This document shows positions 1-7,952 of a stretch of 20,653 nucleotides of DNA, in pieces; positions within the stretch are counted from its first letter, which is position 1, and the number at the start of each line of letters is the position of its first letter. A model generated the notes under the pieces. The model searched no databases. It was not told the DNA's origin and worked only from the letters and a program-made list of their open reading frames with translations. The stretch is from assembly GCA_018609945.1 (NCBI GenBank), contig JAHENO010000239.1:1-20653 (forward strand), written 5' to 3'. Made by a program: the position numbers and the translations under genes. Source of the stretch: Haloarculaceae archaeon. Its GTDB lineage: Archaea; Halobacteriota; Halobacteria; Halobacteriales; Haloarculaceae.

Positions 1-1062
1 CGCGCCCATCGGTTCGTACGTCCCTGCTTCGACGTTCTCCTCGACGTGGTCGCGGGAACTCGCCCCGACCAGCGAACAGGTCACGCCGGGGCCGCTCCGG
101 GCGAAGTTGATCGCACGCTGGGCGCGCGTCTCGCCGTCGAGTTTCGCCTCGACGCGGTCCGGCATCTCGCGTGCGAGCCGGCCCTGCATGATCGAGGCAC
201 TCGTGAAGACGTCCAGCCCGGCGTCGTTGGCGAACCAGAGCGCGCTTTTCGTGCCCTCCGGGCTCTCGTGGGACTCGACGGTGAAGGCGTCGGCCATGAA
301 CACGTTGAACGGGAGCTGGATCGCTCGGAGGTGCGTCCCGTTCGTCCCGGCCGCGTCCGAGGCGGCACGGGCCCGTTCGACGACCTCGGGAAGCGCCAGA
401 TACTTGTCGTGGCTGGCGGGCACGCGGAAGGCGTCCCAGGTCGCGACGCCGTAGTGGCGGATATCACCAGTGGCTGCCCGCTCCTCCAGCCGTGTGAACG
501 CCGCCTCCAGCGTGTCGTACACCCCGTCTCGCGAGCGAGTCTCCAGTTGTGTCTCGGGGTTGTGCACGTAGTAGAGATCGATCGTATCCAGTCCCAGGTT
601 CGACAGCGAGCGGTCGAGCTGGTCGTCGATGAAGGCCGGCGCGATACAGTGCTGCCCGAGGGCGAGTTCGTCGGGATCGACCAGCCCGGTGTCGACGAAC
701 TCCTCGCGGACGTACCGCCCTGGGTCAGTGGGCCTGTCCCCGTCGAAGCCCACGAAACCGCCCTTCGTGGCGACAAGCACGGCCTCGCGGTCGACGTCCG
801 CCTCGTCCAGTGCATCGCCGACCACGCGCTCGCTGCGCTGGTGGCGGTAGTTGATCGCCGTATCCAGGACGTTCACGCCGGATTCGAGGGCCGTGACCAC
901 CGCCTCGTGGTAGGCCTCGTCGACGTCGTCGGTCGGATTTCCGAGGTAGGTTCCGAGGCCGATACTCGAGACCACGCAGTCGGCGAACGACCGGAAGTAG
1001 GTCCGCGCGAACCCCGTCGAGAACCGGTCCCGATACTCCCAGGTCGCCTCGCGTGTGGCCAT
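1..1062 (-). CDS. aldo/keto reductase (3' end cut by window)
   Basis: This is an NAD(P)H-dependent aldo/keto reductase of the TIM-barrel AKR superfamily, a cytoplasmic carbonyl oxidoreductase. The reading frame is open from ATG at 1062 to the first base of the window, giving 354 codons with no stop, so the C-terminus lies outside. The classical AKR tetrad is visible: D67 and Y72 in DTAINYRH, K100 in VATKGG and H167 in YYVHNPE. A late segment reading RAINFARSGPGVTCSLVGASS matches the usual cofactor-binding end of the barrel, so little is probably missing. An insertion of about 40 residues follows K100, longer than in short AKRs. A TATA-like box lies about 26 bp upstream, which supports this start and a leaderless mRNA. 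The substrate cannot be told. Confidence 0.9.
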   Translation of the reverse strand, partial: MATREATWEYRDRFSTGFARTYFRSFADCVVSSIGLGTYLGNPTDDVDEAYHEAVVTALESGVNVLDTAINYRHQRSERVVGDALDEADVDREAVLVATKGGFVGFDGDRPTDPGRYVREEFVDTGLVDPDELALGQHCIAPAFIDDQLDRSLSNLGLDTIDLYYVHNPETQLETRSRDGVYDTLEAAFTRLEERAATGDIRHYGVATWDAFRVPASHDKYLALPEVVERARAASDAAGTNGTHLRAIQLPFNVFMADAFTVESHESPEGTKSALWFANDAGLDVFTSASIMQGRLAREMPDRVEAKLDGETRAQRAINFARSGPGVTCSLVGASSRDHVEENVEAGTYEPMGA

Positions 1063-1083
1063 GCTCGCCGTTGGGCGCCGTGA

Positions 1084-1091
1084 CATAAAAA
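1084..1091 (-). promoter_or_regulatory. TATA box of the aldo/keto reductase gene
   Basis: On the minus strand the bases read TTTTTATG, centred about 26 bp upstream of the ATG at 1062. This is the spacing expected for a leaderless haloarchaeal transcript. It implies the gene is transcribed separately from the DHH gene, which ends 73 bp upstream. Confidence 0.55.
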
Positions 1092-1135
1092 CGGCGGTCC
1101 GTCCGGCGAGTTCCGATCCGCGTGCCGACGCCCGG

Positions 1136-2308
1136 TCAGATGTCGCCTTTCATCGCCACGAACAGCTTGTTTTTGAACTCCTCGCGGTTCGTCCCGGTAC
1201 TCGGGCCGAGGCCTTCCATGTGTTCGATCGAGAGCTGGCCGCCGCCCATCCGCGCGTGGCCGCCGGCGCCCGACATCGGGATGTCCTCGACGACGGTCCG
1301 CAGTGTCTTTCCCATGTGAACCCGGTCGTCCCGCGACCGGCCCGAGAGGTGGATGGTGCCGTCCTTCTCGCCGAGGACGACGACTGCCGTGATCCCCTCG
1401 AGTCGGAGGAGTTCGTCCGCGGCCTGCGGGATGGCGTCCACGTTCGAGACCGTCCCGACGTCGCTGACTGCGAAGGCCTTGCGGACGTCGCGATTCGTGA
1501 TCGCTTCGGCTTTCACCTCGAGGACCTCGGCGTCGACCTGCGGGTTCGCGATGCGGTCCAGGCGGTCCTGATCGACGCCCGGATAGAGGAACTCTGCGGC
1601 CTCGAACTCCGCCGAGGAACACCCCTTCGTCAGCGATTTCGTGTCGGACTGGATGCCGTAGACCAGCCCCGTCGAGACGCGCGGTTCGAGAACTTTCTCG
1701 CCGTTTTCCAGGTTCGCCATATCGTTCGGATCGACGGGTTCCCAGTCCAGTTCCTGGAAATACTTCGCGAAGATGCTGGCACACGCGCCGGTGTCGTGTC
1801 TGACGTCGGTGAAGTCGGTCCCGGTCCCGCCGCCGGGATGGTGGTCGACGACGGCGACCGGCTCGACGCTCTCTGCCCCCGAGAATCCCCTCGGCTCGTT
1901 GTGATCGACGAGTACCACCGCCTCGCCGTCGAGTTCATTGCTCGTCTCGATCCGGTCGAAGTTCGTATCGAGTACCGTCTCGAATGCCCGGTTCTCCTGA
2001 TGTCGGATCTGACCCGGGTACTGGAGGGCAGTCTCCGTGTCGACGCTCTCGGCCAGCGTATCGACCGCCAGCGCGGCCGACATCGCGTCGGGATCTGGAT
2101 TGGGGTGCATCAACACCGAGACGCGGTCGTACTGGGCCAGGACACGCGTCAGTCCCCTGGCCGTCGTCCGGGTGAGACGCCGTGCCACCAGCCACGCAAC
2201 GACCAGCAGGACCACGATGGCGGCCACCGCGGCTGCCAGGAGGAGGGGGTCCTCCAGGAGCGGCCGGAGCCGTTCCAGCTGGAGTGGTCTCCAACCACCA
2301 GCGTCCAT
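1136..2308 (-). CDS. membrane-anchored DHH/DHHA1 phosphoesterase
   Basis: This 390-aa protein belongs to the DHH phosphoesterase superfamily (RecJ, NrnA and GdpP relatives), Mn-dependent enzymes that cleave short oligonucleotides or cyclic dinucleotides. A hydrophobic segment at residues about 21-41 should anchor it, leaving the catalytic part in the cytoplasm. Metal motifs are present: H68, D72 and D74 in HPNPDPDA, D135 in DHNE, the name-giving DHH at 155-157, and D222 in GIQSDTKS. The DHHA1 substrate loop GGHARMGGG is at 349-357. The start was chosen at the ATG at 2308; an in-frame ATG at 2335 lies inside the TATA box TATTTTTG and is unlikely to be used. Candidate substrates are nanoRNA, pApA or c-di-AMP. 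The family is certain; the substrate is inferred. Confidence 0.9.
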   Translation of the reverse strand: MDAGGWRPLQLERLRPLLEDPLLLAAAVAAIVVLLVVAWLVARRLTRTTARGLTRVLAQYDRVSVLMHPNPDPDAMSAALAVDTLAESVDTETALQYPGQIRHQENRAFETVLDTNFDRIETSNELDGEAVVLVDHNEPRGFSGAESVEPVAVVDHHPGGGTGTDFTDVRHDTGACASIFAKYFQELDWEPVDPNDMANLENGEKVLEPRVSTGLVYGIQSDTKSLTKGCSSAEFEAAEFLYPGVDQDRLDRIANPQVDAEVLEVKAEAITNRDVRKAFAVSDVGTVSNVDAIPQAADELLRLEGITAVVVLGEKDGTIHLSGRSRDDRVHMGKTLRTVVEDIPMSGAGGHARMGGGQLSIEHMEGLGPSTGTNREEFKNKLFVAMKGDI

Positions 2309-2332
2309 ACGAGTTGAGGCTCGGACCCGACA

Positions 2333-2340
2333 CAAAAATA
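2333..2340 (-). promoter_or_regulatory. TATA box of the DHH phosphoesterase gene
   Basis: The minus-strand sequence TATTTTTG is centred about 28 bp upstream of the ATG at 2308. It indicates a leaderless transcript and decides the start codon, because the alternative ATG at 2335 overlaps the box. Confidence 0.6.
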
Positions 2341-2374
2341 CGTTCCCCTCGCTGCCGGTCTGCCGAAAACGGAG

Positions 2375-3265
2375 CTATGAGGGATCGCGGTACGCCTCGA
2401 TCGCCGCCTCGTACCCCTCGCGGTAGGTCGGATACTCGAACTCGTAGCCCAGCCCGCGGAGCTTGTCGTTCGCACATCGCTTGCTCGTCTGGAGGCGCCG
2501 TCGGGCTGCCGTCGAGAGGTCGTCCTCGGCGAGTCGGTCCTCGACTGTTCGCTTGAACGGTGCGTCGACGCCACACTGCTCGGCGAGCCAGTCCGCGAAC
2601 TCCCACTTCTCGACCGGTTCGTCGTCGACGACCAGGACCACCTCGTTGCGAGCAACGTCGGCTTCGACGAGATGCCGGACCGCTCCGGCCGCGTCGTCGC
2701 GGTGCACCATGTTCAGATATCCCGCCGTGACCGGTCCCTGGAGGTACCGTTCTAGCCGGTAGCGGCCGGGGCCGTACAGCCCTGCCAGCCGCGCGACCGT
2801 CCCATCGATTCCGTGTTCCAAAGGTTCCTCCAGTGCGACGCGCTCGGCCGTCGCGAGCACGTCCGTTTTGTCGGTGGTCGGCTCCAGCGGCGTCTCCTCG
2901 TCGACCCAGTCGCCGCCGTGGTCGCCGTAGACGCCGGTGCTCGACGTGTAGAGGTATCGATCCGGCGGCGACGACCGCGACCCGAAGTGGTCGATGGCCG
3001 TTCGCTGTCCCTCGACGTAGATTCCCCGTGCGGCGTCGGCTCCCCGCCCCCCCGAACTCGCCGCGAATACCACCACGTCGGCGTCGGGCACGTCTGCCAG
3101 CCCCGCAGGGTCGGTCACGTCCGCCTGCACCCCCTCCAGCCCCACGGCTTCGATGGCCGCGATCCCGTCAGCCGAGCGTCGCACCCCGACGACGTCGTGT
3201 TCGGGCGCCAGCTGGCGACCGAGCTCCAGACCCACGTACCCACAGCCTAGGATTGCCACGCGCAT
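2375..3265 (-). CDS. atypical SDR-family NAD(P)-binding protein
   Basis: This 296-aa protein is an NAD(P)-dependent short-chain dehydrogenase/epimerase-like enzyme. The Rossmann nucleotide loop GCGYVG is at residues 7-12 (MRVAILGCGYVGLELGRQL), with DVTDP at 49-53 and VVVFAASS at 64-71. The segment YTSSTGVYG at 106-114 supplies the usual Ser/Thr and Tyr113, but position +4 from that Tyr is Gly, so the YxxxK lysine is missing. That places it with atypical SDRs resembling E. coli YeeZ, which may bind a nucleotide without typical dehydrogenase chemistry. Its ATG overlaps the stop of the upstream DUF5791-like gene by one base (TAATG), so the two are almost certainly co-transcribed and translationally coupled. 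The substrate is unknown. Confidence 0.85.
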   Translation of the reverse strand: MRVAILGCGYVGLELGRQLAPEHDVVGVRRSADGIAAIEAVGLEGVQADVTDPAGLADVPDADVVVFAASSGGRGADAARGIYVEGQRTAIDHFGSRSSPPDRYLYTSSTGVYGDHGGDWVDEETPLEPTTDKTDVLATAERVALEEPLEHGIDGTVARLAGLYGPGRYRLERYLQGPVTAGYLNMVHRDDAAGAVRHLVEADVARNEVVLVVDDEPVEKWEFADWLAEQCGVDAPFKRTVEDRLAEDDLSTAARRRLQTSKRCANDKLRGLGYEFEYPTYREGYEAAIEAYRDPS

Positions 3266-3693
3266 TATCGCTTCGCCCCCTCGATGTGGGCGTGCAGGAG
3301 GGCGTACTCGTCGATCGTCATCGGGTGGCGCCCCTCGACTTTCTGCTGGATCTCCTTCGGTTCCATGGCGCCGTCGATTCCTGCCGCGACGGCATCGACG
3401 TCGAGCACTGCCGCAGACATCCCCATCAGGAGGATGCCGCGGGCCTCCGCGAGGAGTGTCCCGGCGTCGGGCCGGTCGGGGTCAGTCCCCAGCACTGCGG
3501 TTGCGTCCTCGAGCGTGAGTGCCGGCCGCTCGCCGTCGAGCAGCGCCCGCACAGTCGCCTCGTCGATACCCGTCTCGGACGCGACTGTCTCGGCTCCGAC
3601 CCGCTCGACCGTTGCAGCGAGCAGGTCCTCGTAGGCTGTCAGCAACTCCTCGTCTGTCGCCTCCCCAGCCGTCGGGAACTCGCCTCTGAGCAT
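3265..3693 (-). CDS. conserved haloarchaeal protein, DUF5791-like
   Basis: This 142-aa soluble, acidic, mostly helical protein has no membrane segment. It resembles the haloarchaeal DUF5791 family, recalled from memory and not searched. Residues about 25-75 (AATVERVGAETVASETGIDEATVRALLDGE...LTLEDATAVLG) look like a helix-turn-helix-type bundle, comparable to small Xre-like or helical adaptor domains. No enzyme motif is visible. Its stop overlaps the SDR start by one base, so the two form an operon with this gene first, and a functional link with the SDR is likely. The ATG at 3693 (MLRGEF) was preferred to an in-frame ATG seven codons upstream because weak TATA-like sequence lies at 3712-3729. 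The function is unknown. Confidence 0.75.
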   Translation of the reverse strand: MLRGEFPTAGEATDEELLTAYEDLLAATVERVGAETVASETGIDEATVRALLDGERPALTLEDATAVLGTDPDRPDAGTLLAEARGILLMGMSAAVLDVDAVAAGIDGAMEPKEIQQKVEGRHPMTIDEYALLHAHIEGAKR

Positions 3694-3711
3694 AGTCACC
3701 CTACTCGAGCG

Positions 3712-3729
3712 CAATACAAGTCAGTATCA
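3712..3729 (-). promoter_or_regulatory. weak TATA-like region before the DUF5791-SDR operon
   Basis: On the minus strand this stretch holds GATACTGA and CTTGTATTG, 20-36 bp upstream of the ATG at 3693. It is the only AT-rich patch in the 67-bp gap behind the end of the large surface-protein gene, so it is the likely core promoter. The match to the haloarchaeal TATA consensus is poor. Confidence 0.3.
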
Positions 3730-3760
3730 CTTCGGATCGATCCCGACCCGTCGGGGACCG

Positions 3761-6751
3761 CTACGGCCCCGGCTCGGGCCAGCCTGCCGATTCCTCGATC
3801 CCGTTGCCGTCGACATCGCCCACACCCTGTGGGCCTGGCGGCACTGCGATGGCAACCTCCGTGCCAGTTCGGAACCGTACACGCGTCGTCCGGCCCAGCC
3901 GTTCCGGCGATCCATCACCGTCGACGTCGAGTTCCACCCGGCCGGACTCCCGGACGTAGTTGAGCTGTGCACCCGGGACGTCGGGAGTCCCGCGGGGCAC
4001 TCTGACGGTAAAGCGGGCGTACTCGCCTGCGACCTCGACGCGCCAGAGGTTGATCGTCGCGTACCAGAAGCCGGGGGCCGGCGCCACCGGCAACCCCGCG
4101 GGAAGGCGGCCGAGCGACCCTCCCAGCCTTTCCTCGATGGTTACTCTGGCCGTCTCCGAGACTGTATCTTTCAGTACCTTTCCGATCTCGTCCTGTAGAT
4201 GCGAGCGGAGAGCCCGGGCGCTCTCGTTGACGGCCGGTTCGACCGGTCTCGCGTCGCCCTGCGCGGTCGCTCGCTGGATGTTCTGGCGGAGCCGTATCGC
4301 CAGTCGATCCCGCCCGGGGTCGTCCAACTCCCCGGCCCAGCGCTCCACCGCCGCCGCGTGGATCGCCGCTGCTGCCGACCCGTTGGTGACTGCGAGCGCT
4401 CGTGCGCCCGGCGTCTCCCAGCGAGCCATCCCTGCCGCCACCACTGCCCGCCGGCTCGGCCGGTCACCGAGGCCGAACGACGCCAGGGTGTCACGTGCCG
4501 CAGAGAGCCCGATCTGTGTCCCGTCACGGACCTGGTGTTCGAGACGGACGGTGTCGACGTCGTGGGCTTCGTCGGTCCGTTCGGCAGTCCGGAGCGTCTG
4601 GGCAGCAGTGCGAAGCCGCGTCGTCTGTGGCCGGCGCAGGATGGCCCCTAGGAGAGAGTCGACGGCGTCGCCGTAGGGCAGCGACATCACGTTCCAGTTT
4701 CGCGTGACGAGTGGATGCTCGGCCGCTCCCGGAGGGATAGGCTGGACGGTGTCGTGGTTGAGGCTGCTCCGGGTCAGATAGCCGGGCTCCGCGTCGACCC
4801 GCATGCGGAGCTCCGGTAGCGGTTCCGGATCCGCCCGCTGGTGTCGCCGTTCGTAGCCCGCCTGGAGGCGCTCGATGGGGTCGCCCGGCATGTCCCACCG
4901 GGACAGTTCCTCGCGGAGCCGTCCCGTGCTGTCACTCCGGTCTCGTGCCCGCTCCTCTAGTTCGCGGATCAGCCGGTCGAGGTACTCCGTTCGGGCTGCG
5001 ACGCGTGCCCGCTCCGCGACGTTTGGATACCGCTCCGGGTCCTCGACGAGTTCTGCCCGCCTGTCCCGGAGTTTCGCGGCGAGAACAGCCGGTGGATTCG
5101 ACCGGAACGTCGCGATGTTGCCGTGCGTGGTCTCCATCGAGACGTTTCGCGCCCGTTCGCGCAACGCCACGAGGTCCATATACACCCAGTCAGCGAGCCC
5201 GTCGGGCCGGTCCCCGTAGACGACTGCCGAGGCTCCGACGTGCTGGCCGCTCACGGCGCGTGCAGCGAGGCGGTCGAGACCGCCACGCGAATCCACGAGC
5301 CGTTCTCGGGCGCGGCCCAGAACGTCCTCCAGGTTCGGGCCACCGAAGGGACCGCCGCGGTCGTGGACCGACTCTATCGGTCGGACCGGCGCATGTCCGC
5401 GGCTGTGGTTGCCCGAGAGGGTGAACGTGACCGCGTACTCGTCGACTGTCTGCCCCGTGGTGGTCGTCTTCCTGCCCAGCGGCCCGATCCACCTGTATAC
5501 CGTGGTGTGGGTCTCCACGACGGTCCGACCGTGGACTGCGATGACGTGGTTGCCCGTCCCGGGTGTCGCGTGCGCAGGTCCCGGGTCGCCGTTCCTGACA
5601 CTGACGCTCGTCCGCGTCTCGGTGTCGACGACCCCCCACTCCGGTCCCGGGTCGTCCGGCTCGCTGATCCGTCTCGACTCGACGTGGTGCACGCGCTGCC
5701 GCAAGCGGACCCGCTCGCTGTAGGTTTCTTTGAGCGTTTCGTCGAGGACGTCCAGCGAGCCGACGAAGACCCGCTCTGCCGTCCCGTTGACGCCGACTGT
5801 GACTGTCCCGTTCGGGGCCACGGTCGGTTCGACCCTCGCGGCGTCGAGCGCGTCCTCCGGTGCGGGCGTCAGTCCGACAGCGGCGTGAGCCTCCGTGAGA
5901 TAGGCACGTCCCGTGAAGTTCGTCCCTGCGAGGAGGTCCGTGAGGCCCGCCTCGACGGTTGCGCGCGTGAGAGCGTCGCGGCCGACTGGGTCGCTGTGAC
6001 CGAAGAGGTTGCGCTGGAGCGAGAGGACACCACCGTTCGTCATCAGTGCGATGTGTCTGTTCGCGAGAACGTTCTCGATGGGTGCGCCGCCGTACTGGGC
6101 GTACCCGCGGGCCCAGACGATGGGATACAGCCGCGCGGTGAGCCGTCGACCCAGTCCCGGTTCGAGCGGCCCGGCGTTCAGGCGTTTCTCGTAGCGGTCG
6201 ACCCTGTCGTGGACGGCAAGCGCCGGCGACGGGACAACCAGCGTCGGCGAGATCGTCCGCGCACCGACGACGCGTCCGGCACGGCTGGCAGTCAGCGTGA
6301 CGTTCGCGATCCGAACCCGCATGGCCGTCCCGTCGGGTCCCGCCCGTTCGATACTGACCCGTTGCTTCGCGGCCCGGAGATCCGCCGGGCTCTCGATTGC
6401 CGGCAGCGACGCCGCTACCCTGACCTCACCGCGGCCGCGTGACAGCGATCGGAGTGTCTCGCGGGCCCGGAGGTAGAGCCGCACGCGGAGGCTGTCACGG
6501 AACGGTGCGGAACTGTCGAGTACCCGTCCGTAGGGCGTCTCTGCCCGGACAGTCACCGGTTCCAGTGCCGCCTGTCGGGCCGCCGAGACTGCTGCGTCCC
6601 TGAGTGCGCTCTGCGTTTCTGCCGACGCCCGATCCATCGCACGCTCGACATCTGGTTCCGTGGCTGCGGGCCGCTGTAGCGTTCCCGCGAGCGTCAGGCT
6701 CCCGACGAGCAACACGACACCGAGCAACGCGAATGGGACTCTGACGGTCAC
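3761..6751 (-). CDS. large single-anchor surface protein of the pilus/secretion block (DUF7286-like)
   Basis: This protein of about 996 aa has one N-terminal hydrophobic segment (VRVPFALLGVVLLVGSLTLAG, residues about 4-24). The remainder is long, hydrophilic and rich in Arg and Glu, presumably outside the membrane. Helical stretches dominate the first two thirds; a beta-rich C-terminal part follows from about 880. Two Asp-rich loops resemble calcium-binding DxDxDG loops: D942-V-D944-G-D946-G, and D979-V-D981-G-N983-G with E987. There is no C-terminal anchor. A GTG at 6751 gives a GTGA overlap with the preceding gene, like the junction one gene earlier, and was chosen; a GTG at 6760 would add three residues. 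It is last in a four-gene run and could be the GspK- or TadG-like large component. It resembles haloarchaeal DUF7286, from memory. The function is unknown. Confidence 0.8.
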   Translation of the reverse strand: MTVRVPFALLGVVLLVGSLTLAGTLQRPAATEPDVERAMDRASAETQSALRDAAVSAARQAALEPVTVRAETPYGRVLDSSAPFRDSLRVRLYLRARETLRSLSRGRGEVRVAASLPAIESPADLRAAKQRVSIERAGPDGTAMRVRIANVTLTASRAGRVVGARTISPTLVVPSPALAVHDRVDRYEKRLNAGPLEPGLGRRLTARLYPIVWARGYAQYGGAPIENVLANRHIALMTNGGVLSLQRNLFGHSDPVGRDALTRATVEAGLTDLLAGTNFTGRAYLTEAHAAVGLTPAPEDALDAARVEPTVAPNGTVTVGVNGTAERVFVGSLDVLDETLKETYSERVRLRQRVHHVESRRISEPDDPGPEWGVVDTETRTSVSVRNGDPGPAHATPGTGNHVIAVHGRTVVETHTTVYRWIGPLGRKTTTTGQTVDEYAVTFTLSGNHSRGHAPVRPIESVHDRGGPFGGPNLEDVLGRARERLVDSRGGLDRLAARAVSGQHVGASAVVYGDRPDGLADWVYMDLVALRERARNVSMETTHGNIATFRSNPPAVLAAKLRDRRAELVEDPERYPNVAERARVAARTEYLDRLIRELEERARDRSDSTGRLREELSRWDMPGDPIERLQAGYERRHQRADPEPLPELRMRVDAEPGYLTRSSLNHDTVQPIPPGAAEHPLVTRNWNVMSLPYGDAVDSLLGAILRRPQTTRLRTAAQTLRTAERTDEAHDVDTVRLEHQVRDGTQIGLSAARDTLASFGLGDRPSRRAVVAAGMARWETPGARALAVTNGSAAAAIHAAAVERWAGELDDPGRDRLAIRLRQNIQRATAQGDARPVEPAVNESARALRSHLQDEIGKVLKDTVSETARVTIEERLGGSLGRLPAGLPVAPAPGFWYATINLWRVEVAGEYARFTVRVPRGTPDVPGAQLNYVRESGRVELDVDGDGSPERLGRTTRVRFRTGTEVAIAVPPGPQGVGDVDGNGIEESAGWPEPGP

Positions 6752-7566
6752 GACTCCCACCGCCTGACTGTGATCCGGACGGTCCCGGCCGAGACGGCGT
6801 CGGCGGCCGCTCGGGGCGTGTCAAACTGTTTGCGCATGTCCCGTTCGTAGCGTGCGGTCAGTCCGGCCACGACACGTTCGCGTGCGGCCGAGACGTTCCC
6901 CCGGGCGAGTGGCTGGTCGACCGAGACGCCAGTCGCGTCGGCGAGGGTTCCCAACCTCGCGGCCCCCACGACCGACGCCGGCGATTCCCGGCCGGACGGC
7001 AGTTCTGCGTGCCCCGACGGAAGCAGTGCGGCCGCCGTTGCCCGCGCGGCTACCGACGCGACACCGTGAAAGCCGTCCGTACTCCGGATGTCGCCACTGT
7101 CGACGCCCGCGGCGACGGGCGCTGGCACCGAGATGGTCGCGACAGTCACGTCCCGGCCGGGAGGTGGGTCGGCACCGACACGGACGGTTCCGCGGACGGG
7201 GGCGTCGCGGTACGGCTCCCAGCGAACGAGCACCTGCGTCCGATTGGCGGGACCGAGCGTTCGATGGGTGGCGTTCGAGACCTCGTCGAGGTAATCGTCC
7301 TCGCCTGCCGACAGCGGTCGGCCATCTATCGTCGCGTTCGCCACGGCACCGCGGGCGAGCAGCGACGCGACCGTCCCGTGTGCGCTGCGGTTGGACGCGC
7401 GAAGCGTGTACTCGACGTCGGCGGTGGTGGAGGCGAGAAGCGCGGCCCGGTCGTCCACGGCGACTGGTTCCCGATCTGGACCGGGTGCGACTGTGAGCAC
7501 GGCCACCGCTGCCGAAACGAACAGGAGGAAGATGGTGACGTCAACGACCGTGCTGATCGCTCTCAC
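6748..7566 (-). CDS. pilin-like membrane protein (DUF7284-like)
   Basis: This 272-aa protein begins RAISTVVDVTIFLLF followed by about 20 hydrophobic residues. The start fits the class III signal motif of archaeal prepilins cut by PibD, namely a basic residue, then Gly/Ala, then a hydrophobic pair, directly before the H-domain. The motif lies at the very N-terminus, which is short for a typical prepilin. The remainder is extracellular-type sequence with several N-x-S/T sites (NRS, NAT, NRT, NVS). It starts with GTG at 7566, overlapping the previous stop as GTGA, and its own stop overlaps the next gene in the same way, so the genes are tightly coupled. It probably acts as a minor or pseudopilin of the machine encoded just upstream. 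It resembles haloarchaeal DUF7284, from memory only. Confidence 0.75.
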   Translation of the reverse strand: MRAISTVVDVTIFLLFVSAAVAVLTVAPGPDREPVAVDDRAALLASTTADVEYTLRASNRSAHGTVASLLARGAVANATIDGRPLSAGEDDYLDEVSNATHRTLGPANRTQVLVRWEPYRDAPVRGTVRVGADPPPGRDVTVATISVPAPVAAGVDSGDIRSTDGFHGVASVAARATAAALLPSGHAELPSGRESPASVVGAARLGTLADATGVSVDQPLARGNVSAARERVVAGLTARYERDMRKQFDTPRAAADAVSAGTVRITVRRWES

Positions 7567-7952
7567 CGCCAGAGCACCACCGTCAGCCGTGCCGGGTCCG
7601 TGTCTCCGGGGGTGACGCGCACGCTGACGCGACGGGCTGCACGCGGCGCACTCCCGGGCGGGTCCGGTCCGTGCTGCCAGGTTCTGCTGCGGATCCGGAT
7701 CGTTACGTTCGTCTGCCAGCCGTCGGGTGCCGCGTTCCGGGCCCGCTCCAGCCGGTCCGGATCGACGACGCCGGCCACGCGCAGTTCGCCGTGGATACGG
7801 TCGAGTGCCGTCTCTGCTGTCTCCCGTTCGGAGTCTTCGGGCACCACTCCGGACAGCGTCTCGGCGTAGAGTGCCAGGCCGGTCCCGACGGCGAGGACCG
7901 CCACCAGCGCGACGACCGCCTCGAACTGTGCTCTATCCGACGAGCGTCGCAT
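7563..7952 (-). CDS. small pilin-like membrane protein (DUF7285-like)
   Basis: This 129-aa protein starts MRRSSDRAQFEAVVALVAV, a basic head followed by a hydrophobic segment to about residue 30. The head RAQFE closely resembles the RG/RA-Q-x-E start of many haloarchaeal pilins and pilin-like proteins, although Phe is unusual at the fourth motif position. The rest is a small soluble domain ending in alternating beta-like sequence (RVSVRVTPGDTDPARLTVVLWR). The reading frame is open further upstream, but the ATG at 7952 gives the pilin-like N-terminus and only a 20-nt overlap with the previous gene. The next gene begins in its stop as GTGA. A GspH/I/J-like minor pseudopilin role is inferred from shape and position. 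It resembles DUF7285, from memory. Confidence 0.75.
   Translation of the reverse strand: MRRSSDRAQFEAVVALVAVLAVGTGLALYAETLSGVVPEDSERETAETALDRIHGELRVAGVVDPDRLERARNAAPDGWQTNVTIRIRSRTWQHGPDPPGSAPRAARRVSVRVTPGDTDPARLTVVLWR

Noticed and set aside
1055..2317. A 420-codon plus-strand open frame over the DHH gene
   Set aside because: It is the antisense shadow of a gene with complete DHH and DHHA1 motifs, and has no recognisable domain of its own.
2833..3963. A 376-codon plus-strand open frame spanning the SDR, the DUF5791-like gene and the end of the surface gene
   Set aside because: It crosses three minus-strand genes and is almost purely Arg/Pro/Ser low-complexity sequence.
5123..6442. A 439-codon open frame on the plus strand opposite the large surface protein gene
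   Set aside because: High G+C DNA gives long antisense frames. This one is Arg-, Gly- and Pro-rich without motifs, while the minus-strand frame has a clear anchor, overlapping start and calcium-like loops.
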